Source: Bacillota bacterium
Lineage (GTDB): Bacteria; Bacillota; Clostridia; Peptostreptococcales; Anaerovoracaceae
Assembly (NCBI GenBank): GCA_017440275.1
Contig: JAFSHN010000051.1
Location: 1-64,000 of the forward strand
Direction: 5' to 3'
Length of the DNA: 64,000 nt
Made by a program: the position numbers and the translations under genes. Below, piece by piece: positions 8,506 through 16,017 of this stretch (its first letter is position 1; every line of letters starts with the position of its first letter). A model generated the notes under the pieces. The model ran no database searches. It was not told the DNA's origin and was given only the letters and a program-made list of their open reading frames with translations.

Positions 8506-9357
8506 ATGAAGAAGATATTATTAAGTGTATTATTGATATTGATCATCGCCGTAACGGGCTGCGGAGTCGGCCTTAATTACGGCGATGCCTATATAGACGC
8601 TGCGGATGTGCCTGTTTACAATGGTCAGCGATATGTGAAACTGGGCCAGCCTGCCTTTACAGAGGAGGATTTTGAGAGAGGCGACTTTGAAGAATACAGT
8701 CCGCTTGATAGCTTGGGACGCTGTGGACAAGCCTTTGCCCTGATTACGCCTGAGACCATGCCGACAGAAGAAAGAGAAAGTATTAGTGAAATCAAGCCAA
8801 GCGGTTGGCACACGGTTCGCTACGATGATCTCATAGATGATAAGTATCTATATAACAGAAGCCATTTGATTGCCTTCTCTTTGGCGGGAGAAAATGCCAA
8901 CGAAGAAAATCTCATTACGGGGACGCAGCATTTTAATCAGGAACTGATGCTTCCATGGGAAGAAAAGGTGTTTTTCTATGTGCGCCGTACAGGAAACAGC
9001 GTCCTTTACAGGGTTACACCGATTTTTGAAGGCAACAATCTGATTGCCACAGGTGTGCAGATGGAGGCCTTTTCAGTTGAAGACGATGGCCGCGGTGTGT
9101 GTTTTAATGTATTCGTTCACAACGTACAGCCGGGTATAGAACTGGATTACGCCACCGGTGACAGTTGGCGCGCAGATGGATATAGCGAAGGAGACACTGA
9201 AGGAGAATATATTCTTAACACCAACAGTAAGAAATTCCACTATCCTCACTGCGATGGAGCGGCAGAAATATCAGCACATAACCGCGACGAATACGAAGGC
9301 AGCCGTAAAAAACTCATAGATAAAGGTTACGAGCCTTGCGGCAGATGTAACCCTTAG
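8506..9357 (+). CDS. Secreted DNA/RNA non-specific endonuclease, lipoprotein
   Basis: 283 residues. A lipoprotein signal ends at VTGC (Cys19). The central domain resembles EndA-type nucleases: YNRSHLIAFSLAGENANEENLITGTQHFN holds the (D/N)R-x-H active-site motif and the metal-binding asparagine. The C-terminal about 45 residues (NTNSKKFHYPHC...GYEPCGRC) form a small cysteine-histidine module of the Ada-type zinc-binding kind often fused to such nucleases. Start follows GTGAGG. A TATAAT at 8479-8484 inside an AT palindrome is the likely promoter -10. Possible roles are DNA scavenging or uptake. Confidence 0.85.
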   Translation: MKKILLSVLLILIIAVTGCGVGLNYGDAYIDAADVPVYNGQRYVKLGQPAFTEEDFERGDFEEYSPLDSLGRCGQAFALITPETMPTEERESISEIKPSGWHTVRYDDLIDDKYLYNRSHLIAFSLAGENANEENLITGTQHFNQELMLPWEEKVFFYVRRTGNSVLYRVTPIFEGNNLIATGVQMEAFSVEDDGRGVCFNVFVHNVQPGIELDYATGDSWRADGYSEGDTEGEYILNTNSKKFHYPHCDGAAEISAHNRDEYEGSRKKLIDKGYEPCGRCNP

Positions 9358-9367
9358 AGAGGTATTT

Positions 9368-10069
9368 ATGAACAAAAATGATCTTAAAAAGGCCTTTGTG
9401 GCTTCGATACCGGTAATGACCGGATATATTTCCCTGGGCATTGGCTTTGGGATTCTTTTAGAGTCCAAAGGCTACGGACCTGCCTGGGCGTTTTTAATGA
9501 GTTTTGCGGTCTATGCAGGCTCTCTTCAGTATGTTCTGGTGGATATGATGGCCGGGGGCGTTTCGCTGGTGACAACTGCCCTTACAAGCCTGATGGTTAA
9601 TGCCAGACACCTATTTTACGGCATTTCCGTTATAGATAAGTACAAGGGTGCCGGCTGGAAAAAGCCTTATATGATTTTCGGACTCACAGACGAGACTTAC
9701 TCTCTGGTTTTCAGCGACGAAGCAGCACGAGGAGTAAAGGACAAGCACGGTTTCTATTTCGTGCTGACACTGATGAACCAGTGCTATTGGGTAGCAGGCT
9801 CCGTCATCGGCGGCGCCGTAGGAACTATGATAACCTTTGATACTACAGGAATCGACTTTGCTTTGACAGCATTATTTATAACTATTTTTGTCGATCAGTG
9901 GCGCGCTACCAAGAACCATGGACCTGCACTCATCGGTGTGGGTGCATCTGTGCTGTGTCTGGTGATTTTCGGCAGCGGAAACTTCCTGATTCCTGCCATG
10001 ATTTGTATAACTTGCTGTCTTCTGGCTATGAAGAACCGCTGGGATGGCAGTAGAGAGGAGGTACGCTGA
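9368..10069 (+). CDS. azlC: AzlC family branched-chain amino acid exporter, large subunit
   Basis: 233 residues, several membrane segments. It carries the AzlC pattern: FVASIPVMTGYISLGIGFG, FAVYAGSLQYVLVDMM, NARHLFYGIS, FGLTDETYSLVF and GTMITFDTTGIDFALTALFI. Family members export branched-chain amino acids or their analogues together with a small AzlD partner, encoded next with an ATGA overlap at 10067-10071. Export is reasonable in an amino-acid fermenter. Start has an AGAGAGGT ribosome site. Confidence 0.92.
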   Translation: MNKNDLKKAFVASIPVMTGYISLGIGFGILLESKGYGPAWAFLMSFAVYAGSLQYVLVDMMAGGVSLVTTALTSLMVNARHLFYGISVIDKYKGAGWKKPYMIFGLTDETYSLVFSDEAARGVKDKHGFYFVLTLMNQCYWVAGSVIGGAVGTMITFDTTGIDFALTALFITIFVDQWRATKNHGPALIGVGASVLCLVIFGSGNFLIPAMICITCCLLAMKNRWDGSREEVR

Positions 10070-10392
10070 TGGACACACAAGCTTTGTTAATCGTACTGGT
10101 TGCGGCGGGAGTGACTGTGCTTCTGCGTTTTCTGCCTTTCTTTGTGTTTGGCGGCGGCAAAGAAACACCTGAACTTATAAGCTACCTCGGCCGCGTACTG
10201 CCTTTTGCCATTATGGGTATGCTGGTGGTCTTTTGCCTCAAAAACGTGTCCGTGGTGGCTGCTCCTTACGGTGCACCTGAGGCCATTGCATGTTTGGTGA
10301 CCGTGGCAATCCACTTGTGGCGTAAGAACACTCTTTTGAGCATTGTGACCGGCACCGTTTGCTACATGATGTTGGTGCAGATGGTATTTTAG
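10069..10392 (+). CDS. azlD: AzlD family branched-chain amino acid transporter subunit
   Basis: 107 residues with three or four membrane segments; FLPFFVFGGG near the N terminus and the AVTIAIHLWRKNTLLSI-like C-terminal stretch (AIHLWRKNTLLSIVTG) are typical for AzlD. It overlaps azlC and acts as its partner. The stop codon overlaps the first unit of a 17-bp tandem repeat. Confidence 0.9.
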   Translation: MDTQALLIVLVAAGVTVLLRFLPFFVFGGGKETPELISYLGRVLPFAIMGMLVVFCLKNVSVVAAPYGAPEAIACLVTVAIHLWRKNTLLSIVTGTVCYMMLVQMVF

Positions 10393-10459
10393 TGCACTTG
10401 TTACCATGGTGTACTTGTTACCTTGGTGCACTTATTACCAAGGTGCACTTGTTATTCGT
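10392..10459. repeat. Four tandem 17-bp repeats
   Basis: Four contiguous units begin at 10392, 10409, 10426 and 10443, consensus GTGCACTTGTTACCAWG. Each begins with the palindrome GTGCAC (GTGTAC in unit 2), and the first three unit junctions are palindromes ACCATGGT, ACCTTGGT and ACCAAGGT. They lie at the azlD stop and directly in front of the family B array. Function unknown. Confidence 0.85.
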
Positions 10460-10460
10460 G

Positions 10461-10695
10461 AACTATCCCAAATGCTGTGAAAAACACGGAATTGGGATAG
10501 TTTTTGAGGTTTTGGACGTGAAATTATCCTGAAATAAGAAAAAATTCAAGAAAAAGGGTAGTTTTGGCTTAAAAGAGAGGCACTTCGACGAAAAATTATC
10601 CCAAAAGAAAGAAAAAATTGGAATTCAGGACAGCTTTTGCAGTTTCCTGGGCAAAACTATCCCAAAATGAGCAAAAAATAAAAAATAGGATAATT
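10461..10695. repeat. Family B alternating half-site array, copy 1
   Basis: Between azlD and the tetR gene, eight half-sites alternate between AACTATCCC (F) and GGGATAGTT (R): F 10461, R 10494, F 10522 (AATTATCCT), R 10555 (AGGGTAGTT), F 10594 (AATTATCCC), R 10627 (AGGACAGCT), F 10655, R 10687 (AGGATAATT). Gaps are 24/19/24/30/24/19/23 nt. Copy 2 at 52.4 kb has 25/19/24/30/24/19/25. The spacers share no sequence, so the geometry, not the spacer, is conserved. The first pair forms an 11-bp stem followed by five T and may terminate azlD transcription. No ORF is seen. Confidence 0.85.
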
Positions 10696-10745
10696 TCGTT
10701 CTCTCAAAAATGAATAAAGGCTATAAAAAGGGTCTTCTCAAATTT

Positions 10746-10784
10746 GGTCAACGCCTTTAAAATGAAATTGACCGAAGGGGTCAA
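10746..10784 (+). promoter_or_regulatory. Probable operator of the TetR regulator
   Basis: Three half-sites: GGTCAA (10746-10751), TTGACC (10768-10773) and GGTCAA (10779-10784). The last two form an inverted repeat with a 5-nt spacer, just before the ribosome site of the tetR gene. TetR proteins commonly repress their own operon through such sites. Confidence 0.6.
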
Positions 10785-10797
10785 CGGAGGTGCGCCG

Positions 10798-11412
10798 ATG
10801 AACGAAAAGTTTTTTACATTGCCGGAGGAGAAAAGGCAGTCCATAATCAACGCTGGCTATAGAGTGTTCTCGCAAAACACCTACAAGAAGAGTCCCGTAG
10901 CTGAGGTGGCATCAGAAGCAGGAATCAGCAAGTCGCTGCTTTTCCACTACTTTAAGAATAAGAAAGAACTCTATCTTTTCCTGTGGGAAAACTGTGCCCA
11001 AATTACCATCGAGTATATGACGGAGTACGGTTGCTATGATAAGGAGGACTTCTTCGAAATGCTTTACAGCGGTATGCGGGCCAAAATCCGTATTATGGAG
11101 AAATACCCCTATATGGGCGAGTTTACTATCAAAGCATTTTATGAAGAGGACCCGGAAGTTCGCGACGACATCCGCAAAAGCTATGTGAAGTACAAGAGTT
11201 TTAAAGCCGACGGGGCACTGAACAGGCTGAATCCTGACAAGTTTGTGCCGGGGCTTGACCTTGAAATGATGCACAGAGAAATCTATATGGCGGCGGAGGG
11301 CTACCTATGGGAAATGATGCAAAAACTGCCTATAGACGTTGAAAAAATGGAATCTGATTTTACCCGGATGATTGAATTCTGGAAAAGCATATATCTTAAA
11401 AAAGAGGATTAA
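10798..11412 (+). CDS. TetR/AcrR family transcriptional regulator
   Basis: 204 residues from the ATG at 10798, which has GGAGGT seven bases upstream (a longer frame from 10744 lacks a site). The N-terminal helix-turn-helix is visible: SPVAEVASEAGISKSLLFHYFKNKKELYLFL. The C-terminal ligand domain is family-typical and diverged. It is first of a three-gene operon with an ABC-2 exporter, 2 bases before the ATPase gene, so it likely controls that exporter in response to a substrate or drug. Upstream half-sites GGTCAA/TTGACC are the probable operator. Confidence 0.9.
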   Translation: MNEKFFTLPEEKRQSIINAGYRVFSQNTYKKSPVAEVASEAGISKSLLFHYFKNKKELYLFLWENCAQITIEYMTEYGCYDKEDFFEMLYSGMRAKIRIMEKYPYMGEFTIKAFYEEDPEVRDDIRKSYVKYKSFKADGALNRLNPDKFVPGLDLEMMHREIYMAAEGYLWEMMQKLPIDVEKMESDFTRMIEFWKSIYLKKED

Positions 11413-11414
11413 CT

Positions 11415-12290
11415 ATGAAAGCAATTGAAACCAAGGGCCTGACCAAGTTTTACGGGAAGGCGAGAGGAATTATAGATGTGAATCTGGAAGTGGCAGAGGG
11501 CGAATTCTTTGGGTTTATTGGACCTAACGGGGCAGGCAAGTCAACCACAATAAGAACCCTTCTGGGGCTCATCAATGCCACCGAGGGCAGTGCTAACGTC
11601 CTGGGACTTGATATCAACGGCGACAAGACCAAGCCATTGGCCAAAGTGGGTTACCTGCCAAGCGAAGCGGTTTTTTACCGCGGCATGAAGGTGAGAGAAG
11701 TGCTGAAGTTTTCGGCCGGTCTGCGCGGCCTTGACTGCCGCAAAGAAGCTGAGGCTCTCTGTGAGAGACTGGAACTTGATATGAGCCGCAAGGTGGATGA
11801 GCTTTCTTTCGGCAACCGCAAGAAGGTGGCCATTGTGTGTGCTATGCAGCACAAGCCTGACCTTTATATTCTCGATGAGCCAACCAGCGGACTTGATCCC
11901 CTGATGCAAAGAGAATTTTTTGAGATTCTCAAAGAAAAAAATGAGGAAGGAGCGACAGTTTTCCTGTCCAGCCACGTCCTTTCTGAAATACAAAAGAACT
12001 GCAGCCGCGCGGCAATTATTCGCGAAGGACGTATTGTGGCAGAAGGCAGCGTGGAGGAACTGGCAGCATCTGCTGCAAAGCGCGTTGTCATCGGCGGCAA
12101 AGTGGACCTGGCGGGTCTTGAAGGCATCCGCGATTTGTCAGCTACAGATGAGGGAGCGACTTTCCTTTATACGGGCAAGGCAGATAAGCTAATCAAGCAT
12201 CTGGCGGCCTTTGATGTGGCAGACCTTTCAATCGCAGAGCCTGATCTTGAAGAAATATTCATGCACTACTATCAGGGAGGTGAGGCGTAA
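11415..12290 (+). CDS. ABC transporter ATP-binding protein
   Basis: 291 residues. Walker A GPNGAGKST near residue 37, signature LSFGNRKKV (a degenerate LSGGQ), Walker B LYILDEPTSGLDP and H-loop SSHVLSEI. The C-terminal extension after residue 210 resembles drug-exporter ATPases. It ends in an overlap with the permease gene (TAATG at 12288-12292) and follows the TetR gene by two bases. Confidence 0.95.
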   Translation: MKAIETKGLTKFYGKARGIIDVNLEVAEGEFFGFIGPNGAGKSTTIRTLLGLINATEGSANVLGLDINGDKTKPLAKVGYLPSEAVFYRGMKVREVLKFSAGLRGLDCRKEAEALCERLELDMSRKVDELSFGNRKKVAIVCAMQHKPDLYILDEPTSGLDPLMQREFFEILKEKNEEGATVFLSSHVLSEIQKNCSRAAIIREGRIVAEGSVEELAASAAKRVVIGGKVDLAGLEGIRDLSATDEGATFLYTGKADKLIKHLAAFDVADLSIAEPDLEEIFMHYYQGGEA

Positions 12291-13075
12291 TGACACTGTA
12301 TTTGCACGAATTGAGACAAAACAGAATCAGCCTGGCGGTCTGGACGGCGGCCATCGCCTTATTTATGGTAGCATGCGTTGTAATATATCCGGAAATGGAA
12401 ACTGACATGGAAGAAATGGGTGAAATGTTTGCTTCTATGGGCAGCTTCACGGCGGCCTTCGGTATGGACCGCCTCAACTTCGGAACACTAATGGGCTATT
12501 ATGCCATCGAGTGCGGTAACGTAATCGGCATCGGTGGGGCTTTTTTTGCGGCGCTGACCGGCATCGCAGCCCTCGCAAAAGAAGAAAAAGACCACACTGC
12601 TGAATTTCTTCTGACTCACCCCGTGAGCCGCACCAAGATTATCAGCGCAAAACTGGCAGCAGTTATGACACAGGTAATTGTGCTCAATGCAGTAGTACTG
12701 GCAGCATCAGCCGGCTCCATCGTGCTCATGGATCTTGACGCAGAGTGGAAGAACATCCTTCTGATGCACTTGGCATACTTTCTGCTTCAGATTGAACTTG
12801 CAGGCGTCTGCTTTGGACTTTCTGCCTTCATACGCGGAGGTTCCTTAGGTGCAGGCCTGGGATTTGCACTGGTGCTCTATTTTATGAATCTGATTAAGAA
12901 CATTACCGACGAGGCTGAATTCCTTAAATATGTGACTCCGTTTGCATACTGCGATGGTGCTGATATCGTGGATGCAGGATCCCTGGACGGCATGCTGGTG
13001 GGGCTTGGAATGGGCTATATGACTGTGGCTCTGGCGATAGGATTCTGGTGGTACAGAAGGAAGGATATTGCTTAG
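12290..13075 (+). CDS. ABC-2 type transporter permease
   Basis: 261 residues with six hydrophobic segments. The N-terminal LYLHELRQNRISLAVWTAAIALFM resembles ABC-2 permeases, and a loop with LTHPVSRTKIISAKLAAV matches the known cytosolic motif of this class. It pairs with the preceding ATPase. Probable function: export of a drug, peptide or lipid; substrate unknown. No clear terminator is seen after it. Confidence 0.9.
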   Translation: MTLYLHELRQNRISLAVWTAAIALFMVACVVIYPEMETDMEEMGEMFASMGSFTAAFGMDRLNFGTLMGYYAIECGNVIGIGGAFFAALTGIAALAKEEKDHTAEFLLTHPVSRTKIISAKLAAVMTQVIVLNAVVLAASAGSIVLMDLDAEWKNILLMHLAYFLLQIELAGVCFGLSAFIRGGSLGAGLGFALVLYFMNLIKNITDEAEFLKYVTPFAYCDGADIVDAGSLDGMLVGLGMGYMTVALAIGFWWYRRKDIA

Positions 13076-13086
13076 GGTGAAAAGGC

Positions 13087-13181
13087 CGAAATCGAGAAAA
13101 AACTGCTAATTTACATTTAAAAACCTATTTTAAACATTTTGATTTTTTGTCCTTGCATAAGAAAACGGCGTGTTTTATAAT
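13087..13181 (+). promoter_or_regulatory. Conserved 95-bp promoter module, copy 1 (toxin-antitoxin locus)
   Basis: From CGAAATC (13087) to -10 TATAAT (13176-13181), with -35 TTGCAT at 13153-13158 and 17-bp spacing. It aligns without gaps to modules at 21282-21376 and 23511-23605. Shared blocks are CGAAATC, CTAATTTACA with TTAAA, and CTTGCA. The AT-rich upstream part could be an UP element or a regulator site. Confidence 0.75.
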
Positions 13182-13211
13182 GCAGTCAACATATCGAAAG
13201 GGGTGGAACGA

Positions 13212-13376
13212 ATGAGGTTATATAAAAACGAAAAGGATACAACACAACAGAATCTTTTGTTTGAAGAAATCGAAAAAGGTCTTGCAGACTTTGAAAACGG
13301 CAATGTTGTTCGCCACGAAGATACGATGAATCTTCTAAGGGAGGCAATAGAAGCCTATGAGATATCAGATAATTGA
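13212..13376 (+). CDS. Putative antitoxin of a ParE/RelE-type module
   Basis: 54 residues, ATG at 13212 after GGGGTGG. Acidic, helical, without a clear DNA-binding fold (LLFEEIEKGLADFENG...MNLLREAIEAYEISDN). Assigned by position: it overlaps the toxin gene by 20 bases in the usual antitoxin-toxin order, and is short and acidic. It could lack a repressor domain, in which case control would come from the conserved promoter module upstream. Confidence 0.65.
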   Translation: MRLYKNEKDTTQQNLLFEEIEKGLADFENGNVVRHEDTMNLLREAIEAYEISDN

Positions 13377-13683
13377 AACTAAACAAGCCAGAGAAGATAT
13401 AAAGAATGTGGTTACATATATTTTGGATACTTATGGCAGCAAAACAGGAGCAATAAACTTTTTAAATGAGTATGATAAATCTGTGAACTTCATAGAAAAG
13501 TTCCCGAAGTTTTTTAAATCAATTGGAAGGAAATACAAAGATAACGATATTCGTGTGAAATACTTTAGAAACCATTGTATTGTTTTTCTTATAGATGAAA
13601 AGAAACGACAGATTGTTATCTTAAGAGTATTTAGTGTGAAGATGGACAGAGACACAGCGATATCTAAGATAAATGTACTTTAA
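13357..13683 (+). CDS. ParE/RelE-family toxin
   Basis: 108 residues. The fold signature is visible: MRYQIIETKQAREDIKNVVTYILDTYGS at the N terminus, a central FPKFFKSIGRKYKDNDIRVKYFRNHCIVFLID strand region, and a C-terminal QIVILRVFSVKMD strand. The family poisons gyrase (ParE) or cleaves ribosome-bound mRNA (RelE); the sequence does not tell which. Translation starts inside the antitoxin gene. A strong terminator follows. Confidence 0.85.
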   Translation: MRYQIIETKQAREDIKNVVTYILDTYGSKTGAINFLNEYDKSVNFIEKFPKFFKSIGRKYKDNDIRVKYFRNHCIVFLIDEKKRQIVILRVFSVKMDRDTAISKINVL

Positions 13684-13691
13684 TAAGTGAT

Positions 13692-13717
13692 TAGCGGGGA
13701 AAATCCCCGCTATTTTA
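13692..13717 (+). terminator. Terminator of the first toxin-antitoxin operon
   Basis: TAGCGGGGA and TCCCCGCTA (13692-13712) form a stem with a small AA loop, followed by TTTTATT. It lies between convergent genes and may serve both. Confidence 0.85.
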
Positions 13718-13723
13718 TTGCAA

Positions 13724-14884
13724 TCAAGCTTCCCAAATCTCACCATCATTAAGAATCACAACCTTTCGCTGAGGGCAAAGAGCCTTCAAAGCATCGGGGT
13801 TGTCGCTGTGAATTGGGATTACTGTATCAGGATCCGCCAGGTCTATGACTTTGAGCAAGTCGCTGGCAGAAGCGTGGCCGCTGGTGTGCAGAGTTGCCCA
13901 GGTAGGCACAAGACCCAGAAATTCCGGCAAAGTGCTGCCGGGACGAGTTCTGTAGCCCTCCCACATGGAGTAGAGGATAATGCTCTTCGCAGGGTCAAAC
14001 TCCTTGATGATCTGACGGAACTTGCTATTGTCTCTTACCATCATCAAAAATCCCCTTCTTACAAAATCCTCCAGCTTGTTAGAACCGTAGACAGTTTTTT
14101 TAATATGGCGGTAAAGAGGCGAATAGGAGCCGTAGTGTTTTTCCACTAGTTCAAGGAGATTGGCCTGATAACCGTCGCAGATAAAGTATTTGCCGCGAGG
14201 AACGGCTTTTGAAAGGCCGCAGATGCGCTCAAGATTGGTTGAGGCACAAAGCACAAAGACGTATTCGTATTTGTCCATATAGTCTCTTGCCATACGCTGT
14301 AGCCGGCCTTCGGTTACAGGAACTTCAGCAGAACGAGAAAGGGCAGTGCCTTCGGTGATGATCAGGTCTACTTTGCCCACCAGTTTGGTGATGATTTTTG
14401 GCATTGCCTTGCTGCGAAATCCGTGAAGCCTGAAGTCACCCGTATGAAGAATCCTTTTTCCATCGGCTTCTATGAGAAACATGTAGCTATCAAGGGCCGA
14501 GTGATCTATAGCAAAGGGTGTCACCTGGATGTCGCCTATAAAAAAGGATTTTCCCGGGGCAAAGCACTTGGCAGAGCTTAGACGGTCAGCTAAATGGCGA
14601 TTATCCCTGACAGTGCAGAGGGCGATTTCCTTTGAAAAGGCACCCATGTATATGGGTGTCAGGGGCATAAGCGCAGTAAGCTGGCCTATGTGGTCGCCGT
14701 GATTATGGGTAATTAAAACTCCATCGATAGTCTCGGGAGACGGAATCGAAAGAGGAGCCGGAACAAAATCTTCATCAAGGCCCAGTTCTTCGCCCATATC
14801 GATGAGAACTCTGGTAGAAGCGGTTCTGATTTCAGTTGCAACACCGCCGATTTGATGAGTACCGCGATGAATTATAACTTGCAT
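13724..14884 (-). CDS. Metallo-beta-lactamase fold hydrolase, RNase J-like
   Basis: 386 residues. Starts MQVIIHRGTHQIGGVATEI, the RNase J/beta-CASP type beginning, with the metal motif THNHGDHIG (H-x-H-x-D-H) near residue 60, a further HSALDSYMF histidine, HTGDFR near residue 148 and a C-terminal HTSGHASASDL and IPIHSDNP with the remaining metal and beta-CASP histidines. RNase J is 550 or more residues; this protein is shorter and lacks its C-terminal domain, so the substrate (RNA, or another ester) is open. It overlaps by 13 bases the end of a PD-(D/E)XK-like gene and is surely co-translated with it. Its neighbours are toxin-antitoxin and other conflict genes. Confidence 0.8.
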   Translation of the reverse strand: MQVIIHRGTHQIGGVATEIRTASTRVLIDMGEELGLDEDFVPAPLSIPSPETIDGVLITHNHGDHIGQLTALMPLTPIYMGAFSKEIALCTVRDNRHLADRLSSAKCFAPGKSFFIGDIQVTPFAIDHSALDSYMFLIEADGKRILHTGDFRLHGFRSKAMPKIITKLVGKVDLIITEGTALSRSAEVPVTEGRLQRMARDYMDKYEYVFVLCASTNLERICGLSKAVPRGKYFICDGYQANLLELVEKHYGSYSPLYRHIKKTVYGSNKLEDFVRRGFLMMVRDNSKFRQIIKEFDPAKSIILYSMWEGYRTRPGSTLPEFLGLVPTWATLHTSGHASASDLLKVIDLADPDTVIPIHSDNPDALKALCPQRKVVILNDGEIWEA

Positions 14885-15564
14885 ATCTTGTATTCCTTCG
14901 GACCTGCTTTTTCAAAACGAAAAACAGTAATGTCCGCTTTCTCAATGAGCTTTTTAACAGCAGGGGTCATATGAGCATACTCCTCAGCCTGCTTTGTATC
15001 TTCGAAAAAGGCGATTGCCTTCTTATATTTGCCCGGTTCGTAGCCAAGAGTATAGGTCATGATTTCAGAAATCATGCGTAAAATAGATTCTTGATTACCG
15101 GGATCCTGAGGATCAAATTCGTCCTTAGGAGGCTTCACCTCTGTAGCATAAAGCACCTCGTCACCTGCGATAACCAGGTCAATTTCTCCGATGCCGCTGC
15201 CATAATAGCAGGCAGGAACCTCATAGTCAGCGATGGTATATGTGCCGGAAATGCGATAGCGGTTTGGAAAACTGCATTTGCCGCACTTTTTCGCGTGGCC
15301 TGAGTTGAAATAATAGAGGCACTTGCAAATACGCTTTTCTGTAAAATTGCGTTTAGCAAGGGCCAGCCCATTGCAGCGGTCGTGCTGCCCATCTTGAAAG
15401 TTCCCTTTGTCCGCATAAAGTTCAGGCTCCGCTGTCCCAAGCAAAAGAACCTTGAGAGCCTCTTCGCCTTCATCTATGGCAGTACAAAGCTCATCTGCAA
15501 GTTTGTCGTAATCTGAAAGAGTGATGCGCTCCTTAAATAAATGTGTGTTTCTCTTGGTCGTCAT
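14872..15564 (-). CDS. PD-(D/E)XK nuclease-like protein with a cysteine cluster
   Basis: 230 residues. GIGEIDLVIAGDEVLYATEVKPPKDE (residues about 122-147) has the spacing of a PD-(D/E)XK active site: acidic residue in one strand, then E-V-K in the next. A cysteine cluster (residues about 74-98: CKCLYYFNSGHAKKCGKC) precedes it and probably binds zinc or an iron-sulfur cluster, as in Cas4/AddB-type nucleases, though the arrangement is not the Cas4 one. Start follows GGAGGTGGGC. It is the first gene of a two-gene operon with the RNase J-like protein. I do not recognise a named family. Confidence 0.6.
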   Translation of the reverse strand: MTTKRNTHLFKERITLSDYDKLADELCTAIDEGEEALKVLLLGTAEPELYADKGNFQDGQHDRCNGLALAKRNFTEKRICKCLYYFNSGHAKKCGKCSFPNRYRISGTYTIADYEVPACYYGSGIGEIDLVIAGDEVLYATEVKPPKDEFDPQDPGNQESILRMISEIMTYTLGYEPGKYKKAIAFFEDTKQAEEYAHMTPAVKKLIEKADITVFRFEKAGPKEYKICKL

Positions 15565-15588
15565 AAGCCCACCTCCGTTTATATCAAC

Positions 15589-15616
15589 ATTATATCACAG
15601 GCCAAAGTCTGTACAA
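15589..15616 (-). promoter_or_regulatory. Promoter of the PD-(D/E)XK / MBL operon
   Basis: On the minus strand: -35 TTGTAC (15616-15611), 16-bp spacer, -10 TATAAT (15594-15589). ACAG and CTGT in the spacer form a short inverted repeat that could be an operator. Confidence 0.6.
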
Positions 15617-15649
15617 ATAAAAAGTCGCCCCGGACTTTTCCGGAGCGGC
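15617..15649 (-). terminator. Terminator of the 29-residue peptide gene
   Basis: On the minus strand a GC-rich 11-bp stem (15649-15639 with 15634-15624, one mismatch, loop AAAG) is followed by TTTTTATTT. It begins 10 bases after the peptide stop codon. Confidence 0.8.
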
Positions 15650-15659
15650 AGGCGCTGGG

Positions 15660-15749
15660 TTAGTACATCATGTGTGCGATTCCCATAACAGGCGCAAATA
15701 CTAAAAATGTAACTGAGAACTGAATCAAAACTTCTTTAAACTTCTTCAT
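15660..15749 (-). CDS. 29-residue hydrophobic peptide
   Basis: The frame reads MKKFKEVLIQFSVTFLVFAP then VMGIAHMMY and stop. It has a near-perfect ribosome site (AAGGAGG, 7 bases before the ATG), its own promoter-like element and its own terminator, so it is very likely translated although too short for most callers. The shape is a positively charged start followed by one membrane-spanning helix, as in type I toxins or small membrane regulators. It has no cysteine or serine in the place needed for an AgrD-type thiolactone. A structured RNA is transcribed divergently from a matching promoter. Confidence 0.7.
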   Translation of the reverse strand: MKKFKEVLIQFSVTFLVFAPVMGIAHMMY

Positions 15750-15794
15750 AATGTGCCTCCTTCGTTTATCGGTAATATCCCTTTTGTTGATTTG

Positions 15795-15825
15795 ATTATA
15801 CGGAAAGCATTGTCCTAAAATACGG
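15795..15825 (-). promoter_or_regulatory. Promoter P1 of the 29-residue peptide
   Basis: On the minus strand CCGTATTTTAGGAC (15825-15812) lies exactly 11 bp upstream of -10 TATAAT (15800-15795). There is no ordinary -35. The 14-bp box differs in one base from that of P2 at 15981, and both transcripts would start near AAAAGGGATA (15785-15776 here). Confidence 0.65.
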
Positions 15826-15980
15826 ACTCATCTTATCTGTTTTGGTAAATATTTCTTGTTACTCTATATTACCCGGGAAAATGAAAGTCTAACAAGATAT
15901 ATGGATATTTTTTGAAAACATGAGAGAAAAACGCTAGATGTAGTAAAAATAGTCTTGCGATAGAAGAAAGAAACTACAGA

Positions 15981-16011
15981 CCGTATTTTCGGACTTGTCA
16001 TATGTTATCCT
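15981..16011 (+). promoter_or_regulatory. Promoter P2 of the divergent small RNA
   Basis: CCGTATTTTCGGAC (15981-15994), then 11 bp, then a weak -10 TATCCT (16006-16011), followed by AAAAGGGATA at 16020-16029. Layout matches P1 on the other strand. Confidence 0.55.
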
Positions 16012-16017
16012 TTAATC

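Noticed and set aside
11450..11644. Further selenoproteins from in-frame TGA elsewhere
   Set aside because: No other pair of same-frame open stretches separated by TGA with continued homology was seen.
15660..15749. The 29-residue peptide as an AgrD-type cyclic lactone pheromone
   Set aside because: No cysteine or suitable serine ring residue, no charged C-terminal tail and no agrB nearby.
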